In this document: piece after piece, positions 14,273 to 19,358 of the stretch
Layout of the letters: every line of letters begins with the position of its first letter
Position numbering within the stretch: the stretch's first letter is position 1
Assembly: GCF_002027555.1 (NCBI RefSeq)
Contig: NZ_MXAP01000042.1
Location: 1-19,358, forward strand
Length of the DNA: 19,358 nucleotides
Direction: 5' to 3'
Origin: Moraxella equi
GTDB lineage: Bacteria; Pseudomonadota; Gammaproteobacteria; Pseudomonadales; Moraxellaceae
Translations under genes and position numbers: made by a program
The notes under the pieces: model-generated
What the model was told of the DNA's origin: nothing
Database searches by the model: none
The model's input: only the letters and a program-made list of their open reading frames with translations

Positions 14273-15436
14273 TTAAAGCTCTTTCTCTGTATCCAAGACA
14301 GGCTTGGGCGTTGGGGTGTCGGCAAGTAAGGCTTTGCCGTCCGCCACAGGGACAATGCTGTCCTTGGGGGCGAAAATCTCATTTTTGTGCTGACTTATCC
14401 ACTCTCGCCACACCGCCAAGCCAATCGCCAGCACCACGGGCCCGATGAACAGCCCCACAAACCCAAATGCCGTCAATCCTCCAAGCACGCCGATAAAGAT
14501 GATGATAAAGGGAATTTTGGTCGCCCCACTAATCACAATCGGACGAATAAGATTATCCACCCAACTAATGACAAACGTCCCCCACAGGGCAAGCCCAATG
14601 CCTTCTGCTGTATACCCCTGAGTGAGTAGCCACACCGCCACACCGCCCCACGCAAAGGGCGTGCCAAAGGGGATAAGTGCCACGACAAAGGTAAGAAGTG
14701 TGAGCAAAATGGGGTTTGGGGCGTTGGCAAAAGCATAGCCCACCCCTGCCAAAATCGCCTGAGCCAAAGCGGTCAATCCAATGCCATACACCACCGCCTG
14801 CGTGGTCGCCCCCACCGAGTCGATGTAGTCGTCAATGCGGTCGCCGATGATGTTTTTCATGGCTTGGCGGATTTGGCGAATCAGACTTTTGCCGTCCCGA
14901 TAAAAGAAAAACAGGGTCATCAGAGCCATACCAAGTTTGGCAAGGTTTTTTAGCACCGCATCAAACGCCATTTTGCCATAATACAAATGCGACTGCACCC
15001 ACGTTCGCACCGTCTCCATGGTCGCCTCAGGGTTTTTGTTAATCTCCCAAAGCGTGTCCTTAATCGTCTGCCCGATGACAGGTAAGTCCTTGATTTGACT
15101 GGGTAAATCTAAATAGCCTGCTTGCAGTCGGCGAATTGCCGTACCAACAAAACTTACCACTTCATGTTGCAAATAAAACACGCCCACAATCAGTGGAATG
15201 CCAATCATGAGCGAGATACAAAAAGTCATCAAAAACGCACTAAAACTGGGGCTTAGGCGGACTTTGGTATGAAAAAAAGTATAAACAGGAAAAGTAACAT
15301 ACGCCAAAATCCCTGCCCATAACGCCGGCACGATAAAAAATTGCACCACTTTAAAGCACAGCACAATCAAAATAACAAGCAAAGTCAAGGCGAGCAGGCG
15401 TTGTAAGACGAGTTCTTTATTCCATTGTTCAATCAT
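14273..15436 (-). CDS. AI-2E/PerM-family permease (YdiK-like)
   Basis: Inner-membrane protein of the AI-2E transporter family, whose members include AI-2 exporter TqsA, PerM and YdiK; the substrate here is unknown. The best start is MIEQWNKELVLQRLL (15436), 387 residues. The frame is open to 15610, but the added residues are not like the family. It has two N-terminal helices (LALTLLVILIVLCFKVVQFF and VPALWAGILAYVTFPVY), a third helix, a soluble insert (about 90-190), then helices in AVVYGIGLTALAQAILAGVG, LTLLTFVVALIPFGTPF, the conserved DNLIRPIVISG motif and FIIIFIGVLGGLTAFGFVGLFIGP (read as adjoining segments), with a polar tail. It follows the HNH gene after about 170 bases that show no other gene. 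Confidence 0.88.
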   Translation of the reverse strand: MIEQWNKELVLQRLLALTLLVILIVLCFKVVQFFIVPALWAGILAYVTFPVYTFFHTKVRLSPSFSAFLMTFCISLMIGIPLIVGVFYLQHEVVSFVGTAIRRLQAGYLDLPSQIKDLPVIGQTIKDTLWEINKNPEATMETVRTWVQSHLYYGKMAFDAVLKNLAKLGMALMTLFFFYRDGKSLIRQIRQAMKNIIGDRIDDYIDSVGATTQAVVYGIGLTALAQAILAGVGYAFANAPNPILLTLLTFVVALIPFGTPFAWGGVAVWLLTQGYTAEGIGLALWGTFVISWVDNLIRPIVISGATKIPFIIIFIGVLGGLTAFGFVGLFIGPVVLAIGLAVWREWISQHKNEIFAPKDSIVPVADGKALLADTPTPKPVLDTEKEL

Positions 15437-15606
15437 AGTTTTGGCGTAAAAATGCGTAAAAAGGTGCTTGTAAATGGGGATATTATGCCAAAATTTTGAC
15501 AAAAACGCATGGGAATTTTGTGGTGTTTGCGTGTTTATGTTGCTGAATTTTGATGACTCAACCAACAATTTAAATGCACACTTAAAATCACCACACCAAT
15601 CTAGCA

Positions 15607-16656
15607 TCATGAACCCTTTCTCAAATCCGCATCATTCTTATTGCTTTTGCCGATATTGCAAATATGGCAAAGTGTTTGGTAGTTTTCATAAGCATCCGTC
15701 CCGCCAAGCGAGCGCGGAATAATGTGGTCAATATGCAAAATCACATCATCGTGAGCCGTGCGACCACACGAAACGCATTTCCAATTATCTCTTTGAAATA
15801 CTCGCCAGCGTATAGATGGCATAACTTTAAAATGCTGTTCTGCATTTTGAATTAAAACAGTCTGATTGATAATTGGTTTTTGACAACTTGTTTGTATGGT
15901 ATTATCTGTCAGTAGCCATTGATTGAGTTTTTCCAATAAATCATTAAAACGAATGTTATTGCCCTTAGCAATTTGTATATAACTGTCATAAATAGGGTAA
16001 AATATAACAAAATTTCTAATAAGTGTATATATTGTATTTTCTTGAATGGGATAATGAATATTTTGACCAATAAAACTCATATCAATAATATCATTATTTT
16101 TTACAAAGGACAAATGTTCGGATATGGTTAATAAAGGATTTTGATTATCAATATAATCCAGTTGCATACCCGACAACAACAATAAAGAAGTGATTTTTTC
16201 TTGATGATTGAAATGAAATTTTAGTAATTTATCAAAAGAGTTTTTATTAAGATTTTTCAACCAACCATTTTCTAATAATAATTGAATGCCATTTTCCGTT
16301 GCAATAAACCCCAAACGAAATGGCAATACCATAATAGATTTGCCATTTTTATTAGCAAACCCATTCCATTTATCTGCACGCTGTCCGCCAATGCCAGCAA
16401 ACGCCTGCATATAATCAATATCAAAATCATTCACTCTTTGATTGCGAAAGTTTGGATATTTGCTAATGATTGAATCTTGAAAGACATCAATATCATAAAC
16501 TTCATTGATTTTGGTAGTACAATGTTGAATAAGAGCTTGTAATCTTGGTAATAAGGAATTTTTTAAGGCGTTGGCTTTTAAAAATAAATCATCAACCAAA
16601 AATAAATTGGCATCATCATCACCAAAAGAAATGGCATCTACTGTTGTTAATAGCAT
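15607..16656 (-). CDS. HNH endonuclease with unplaced N-terminal domain
   Basis: 349 residues. The C-terminal 60 form a classic zinc-stabilised HNH nuclease: RWRVFQRDNWKCVSC (Cys294, Cys297), LHIDHIIPRSLGG (His308, Asp310, His311), Asn325 in ENYQTL and CHIC (Cys330, Cys333). All catalytic and zinc residues are intact, so it should cut DNA. The N-terminal 270 residues are helical with no motif I recognise; they may provide recognition of a target. No methyltransferase is nearby, so it is not an ordinary restriction pair. It is AT-rich, unlike yaiI and the permease gene on either side, which suggests later insertion into the operon. Possible roles are modification-dependent restriction, anti-phage defence or a homing-type nuclease; none is shown by the sequence. 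The start at 16656 has a weak ribosome site. Confidence 0.8.
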   Translation of the reverse strand: MLLTTVDAISFGDDDANLFLVDDLFLKANALKNSLLPRLQALIQHCTTKINEVYDIDVFQDSIISKYPNFRNQRVNDFDIDYMQAFAGIGGQRADKWNGFANKNGKSIMVLPFRLGFIATENGIQLLLENGWLKNLNKNSFDKLLKFHFNHQEKITSLLLLSGMQLDYIDNQNPLLTISEHLSFVKNNDIIDMSFIGQNIHYPIQENTIYTLIRNFVIFYPIYDSYIQIAKGNNIRFNDLLEKLNQWLLTDNTIQTSCQKPIINQTVLIQNAEQHFKVMPSIRWRVFQRDNWKCVSCGRTAHDDVILHIDHIIPRSLGGTDAYENYQTLCHICNIGKSNKNDADLRKGS

Positions 16657-16724
16657 AATAAGACTTCAAAGATTTTTACATTAAGATGATTTGGGATTTG
16701 ATTATGTACTTTTCGTCAATTCAA

Positions 16725-17192
16725 TCAATTCCGCTTTTTTGCCTTAGCGATGAGTTTGTTTAAACTGTCGGCAAAATTCTTTTTATCTTTTTCGCTATAT
16801 GGTTTTTGCCCGCCCATCTGACTGGGGTCAAGCACGCCTGTGTGTCTCATTGTGTCCATAAAATCTCGCACCGAGAGCCGTCCGCCTATCGTCTCTTTTT
16901 CAAAAATCTGCCCACGACAATCAAAGGCAAACGCCCCCTTGTGGAGTACAGCAAAGGCAAGGGGCGTGTCGCTTGTGATGACAAGGTCAAAGGGGGCAAC
17001 TGCTTCAGCAATATAATCGTCCGCCACATCAAAGCCTTGTGCCACCACCACTGATTTTAAATAAGGCGATGGCGGTAATTTGATGTAAGTATTTGCCACA
17101 AAAATCGCTTGCACCTGTGTGCGGTTAGCGGTCTTAATAATCAACTCTTTGGCGATGGCGGGAATGGCATCTGCGTCTATATAAATAATCAT
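16725..17192 (-). CDS. yaiI: UPF0178/YaiI family protein
   Basis: 155 residues of the DUF188 (YaiI/YqxD) family, cytosolic proteins with a PIN/NYN-like nuclease fold and no agreed role. Signatures are IYIDADAIPAIAKELII at the N-terminus with two conserved Asp, VANTYIKLPPSPYLKSVVV, GFDVADDYIAEAV, DLVITSDTPLAFAVL, GGRLSVRDFMDTMRHTGV and a basic tail. The ATG overlaps the stop of the upstream secreted-protein gene by four bases (ATGA type), so the two are probably translated in a coupled way. Length is normal. Confidence 0.92.
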   Translation of the reverse strand: MIIYIDADAIPAIAKELIIKTANRTQVQAIFVANTYIKLPPSPYLKSVVVAQGFDVADDYIAEAVAPFDLVITSDTPLAFAVLHKGAFAFDCRGQIFEKETIGGRLSVRDFMDTMRHTGVLDPSQMGGQKPYSEKDKKNFADSLNKLIAKAKKRN

Positions 17193-18106
17193 TGGGTGGT
17201 GTCTTTTTTAATAATCTCATCTTGATGAGTTTTTAATAAGCTTTCAATATAATCAGACGCAATGGGATTTAAATAGGTGCAAGATTGCCCATCAATTTTC
17301 ATTGCATTTTTGGGAGTGAACTTAATGCCATCAGAATAGTATTTATTTTGATAAATGGTGTCAAAATAAAAAGTCAATTCATAATCAGTAAGCATTTCTG
17401 CTTCATCTTCCAATGGATAAATTGCTACCTGATTATTTTCGCCTAAATATTCACTTGGAATTCTATCGCTCAAATATTCTGGCATATTATTGTCTAAATT
17501 AAACAATTCAAACGATTTTCTGCGATACAATTCATAAAACTCTGGCGTACTCTCGTGAAATCGCCATTGATAGCATTTTGATCCTTTGGGGAAATGTAAT
17601 ATTTTTGGTAAGGCGTGATAATTGGTAAAAGAAGTAACTAAGGTTGCAGGCTTACCATCAACTTCTGTCCGTAAAAACTCGCCCGAAATATCAAATGTCT
17701 TAATATAACGCTTATCAATCAAAGGGCTTTGAGTGGGTTTTAAAGGGACTTTTTCATAACTGACAATATAGTCGCCATTGTCTAAGGGTGTAATTTTGGC
17801 ATTGGCGAATTTACCTTCTGTATTATTGTTATATCTAATTTTTAGGCTTTCGTGATTGTCCGCCAAAGTTAGTATTTGCTCATAATATGGCTCATACGGT
17901 TTAAATAACCCTGTATAAGTTGGCGTATAAGTCGCATCATAAATGCCGTGATATTTGATGATATTAACAGGATTATCAAAATCGGTTCTTTGGGCTTGGT
18001 TAATTGGCTTAAAATAAATAAAATCAAGCCGATTAACTTCATTTGCCCAAGTGGTAGAAAACACCATACCACTTATTAAAAATCCCATTATTAAAAGAAA
18101 ACGCAT
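17189..18106 (-). CDS. Secreted or periplasmic protein of unknown function
   Basis: 305 residues with a clear Sec signal peptide (RFLLIMGFLISGMVFSTTWA, cut before NEV) and no other membrane segment. The mature part is rich in Tyr, Asn and acidic residues and has two cysteines (FPKGSKCYQW and DGQSCTYL) that could pair. The F-P-K-G-x-x-C string also occurs in the small secreted pair at 5385-6269. I do not recognise a family. TAAGGAT at 18114-18120 lies seven bases before the ATG. It is 25 bases after purK and overlaps yaiI by four bases, so it is embedded in a housekeeping operon although it looks accessory. Confidence 0.78.
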   Translation of the reverse strand: MRFLLIMGFLISGMVFSTTWANEVNRLDFIYFKPINQAQRTDFDNPVNIIKYHGIYDATYTPTYTGLFKPYEPYYEQILTLADNHESLKIRYNNNTEGKFANAKITPLDNGDYIVSYEKVPLKPTQSPLIDKRYIKTFDISGEFLRTEVDGKPATLVTSFTNYHALPKILHFPKGSKCYQWRFHESTPEFYELYRRKSFELFNLDNNMPEYLSDRIPSEYLGENNQVAIYPLEDEAEMLTDYELTFYFDTIYQNKYYSDGIKFTPKNAMKIDGQSCTYLNPIASDYIESLLKTHQDEIIKKDTTQ

Positions 18107-18131
18107 TTTGACAATCCTTATTTAATTCAAA

Positions 18132-19292
18132 TCACATTCCAAGCTTATTCGGCAACAATCCCACCACCTTTGCCACCGTCTCGGTAAGTTTCTCACTATC
18201 GCTTGGCATTACTGTGATATGGGCGATTTTACGACCGTTTCGCTCTTCTTTGTCATAACCGTGATAATGTACGCCGTCAAGGGCAAGCACATCGCTGATA
18301 TTGGGATATTGCCCGATGACATTGAGCATCACAGACGGTTTAACAATGCTGGTATCGCCTAAGGGTAAACCTGCCACCGCCCGCATATGGTTTTCAAATT
18401 GGCTACACACCGCCCCTTGTATACTCCAATGTCCTGAATTATGCACACGGGGAGCGATTTCATTGGCAATCAAACCTTTGTCAGTAATAAACAATTCTAA
18501 GGTCAAAACACCAACATAATTTAAATGCTCCAAAAGTTTTTTGATATTACTTTGGGCTTGTTCGGTTAAATTATCCACATTGGGAGCAGGGGCGGTGGTT
18601 TTGGCAAGAATGCCATTATGGTGGACATTTTCCACCAAAGGATAATAACGGATTTCGCCCTGCTTTGAGCGGACAGCGATGATAGAAACTTCACGGCTAA
18701 AATTGATAAACCCTTCGGCAATGAGTGGGGCGGTTTCACACGCCTTGCCAAGCTCGTCCCAAGCCGTCTTAATGTCAGTTTCATTTCTAATGACAAATTG
18801 CCCTTTACCGTCATAACCGCCCCGAGTGGTTTTTAACACAAGGGGTAAGCCCAATTTATCACAAGCGGTTTGCAATTTCTCAAAAGAATTCACCGCCAAA
18901 AATGGCACGGTGTCAATGTTTAATTTATTAAACAAATTCTTTTCGTTTAAACGGTCTTGGGCGATAAATAGGGCGTGAGCAGGCGGAAATAGCCCAACGG
19001 TTTGTTCTAGGACTTTGGCACTGTCAAGCGGGGTGTTTTCAAATTCTAAGGTATAAGTATCACAGACTTTGGCAAATTCATCAAACTGCTCGGTGCTGTA
19101 CACCTTACCCAAAAGACGGGCGGGGCAGTTGGGAGCGTCTTCTAAAAATACACAGCGAATACCAAGCGACAAGGCACTTTGGGCAAGCATTAAGCCAAGT
19201 TGCCCACCGCCTAGAATGCCGATGGTTTTGATGGGGTGTTTGGAATGATTGACGCTATAAAAATTGGCGATGGAAACAGGGGTGTTTGGCAT
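18132..19292 (-). CDS. purK: 5-(carboxyamino)imidazole ribonucleotide synthase
   Basis: PurK uses ATP and bicarbonate to carboxylate aminoimidazole ribonucleotide in purine synthesis; PurE then moves the carboxyl group. The protein is an ATP-grasp enzyme: IKTIGILGGGQLGLMLAQSA (N-terminal nucleotide-type loop), TLEFENTP, KTTRGGYDGKGQF (ATP-binding loop), AEGFINFSREVSIIAVR, YYPLVENVH, GVLTLELFIT and NEIAPRVHNSGHWSIQG (metal site). ATG 19292 gives 386 residues; a TTG at 19304 would add four. The 20 residues before the core are longer than in E. coli PurK (355), so initiation further in cannot be excluded. It heads the minus-strand run, and purE is not in view. Confidence 0.94.
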   Translation of the reverse strand: MPNTPVSIANFYSVNHSKHPIKTIGILGGGQLGLMLAQSALSLGIRCVFLEDAPNCPARLLGKVYSTEQFDEFAKVCDTYTLEFENTPLDSAKVLEQTVGLFPPAHALFIAQDRLNEKNLFNKLNIDTVPFLAVNSFEKLQTACDKLGLPLVLKTTRGGYDGKGQFVIRNETDIKTAWDELGKACETAPLIAEGFINFSREVSIIAVRSKQGEIRYYPLVENVHHNGILAKTTAPAPNVDNLTEQAQSNIKKLLEHLNYVGVLTLELFITDKGLIANEIAPRVHNSGHWSIQGAVCSQFENHMRAVAGLPLGDTSIVKPSVMLNVIGQYPNISDVLALDGVHYHGYDKEERNGRKIAHITVMPSDSEKLTETVAKVVGLLPNKLGM

Positions 19293-19358
19293 AGGGGTTC
19301 TCAATTTGGTTTTTGGAGTTAATAAAGAATAAGGGCGGTTTGTAGCAACTGTATCCCT

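Noticed and set aside
15437..15610. Extended N-terminus of the permease overlapping the HNH gene end
   Set aside because: The extra 58 residues are polar and unlike other family members, whose proteins begin shortly before the first helix.

Overview
The window looks like a chromosomal segment of a gammaproteobacterium of the Moraxellaceae, most likely Moraxella or a close relative. This rests on recognisable housekeeping proteins (IF3, SmpB, CoaD, TrmD, EpmA, PdxB, PurK, PepD), moderate-to-low GC with AT-rich accessory patches, and no obvious Neisseria-type uptake sequence. The genus call is an inference from protein flavour and not from a search.

Layout. (1) 171-1357, minus: a SotB-type sugar efflux MFS gene broken by a one-base frameshift. 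(2) 1455-4798, plus: two metallopeptidases in tandem, a Xaa-Pro aminopeptidase and PepD (Xaa-His dipeptidase), closed by a hairpin terminator. (3) 4799-6269: a repeat-rich accessory stretch with two different miniature inverted-repeat elements, two gene-like remnants, and a tandem pair of small secreted proteins that share a leader but differ in the mature part; the first copy is frameshifted. (4) 6387-6908, plus: infC (IF3), starting at the rare codon AUU, with its own promoter and terminator and without rpmI/rplT behind it. (5) 6953-9030: an AT-rich islet between infC and smpB. It has two divergent genes: a membrane protein with a C-terminal zinc-ribbon-like motif, and a frameshifted CoiA-like nuclease joined in frame to an unidentified C-terminal module. 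(6) 9071-12074: smpB (minus), a 205-bp inverted-repeat element, an NfsA-type nitroreductase, and a coaD-trmD pair. (7) 12075-19292: a seven-gene run on the minus strand. In transcription order it is purK, a secreted protein of unknown function, yaiI, an HNH endonuclease, an AI-2E/PerM-family permease, pdxB and epmA.

How the genes relate. The peptidase pair finishes peptide breakdown, since Pro- and His-containing dipeptides resist general peptidases. IF3, SmpB, TrmD and EpmA all serve translation but sit in four separate transcription units. pdxB (vitamin B6) and epmA (EF-P modification) overlap and are probably translationally coupled. The secreted-protein gene and yaiI overlap by four bases.

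Three genes in 19 kb each need exactly one base inserted or removed to restore a full-length product. That is either real gene decay or residual indel error in the assembly, and it should be settled before any of the three is called dead. The most novel material is the infC-smpB islet, the secreted paralogue pair, the HNH protein's unplaced N-terminal region, and the CTAGGGCGTG-type repeats.
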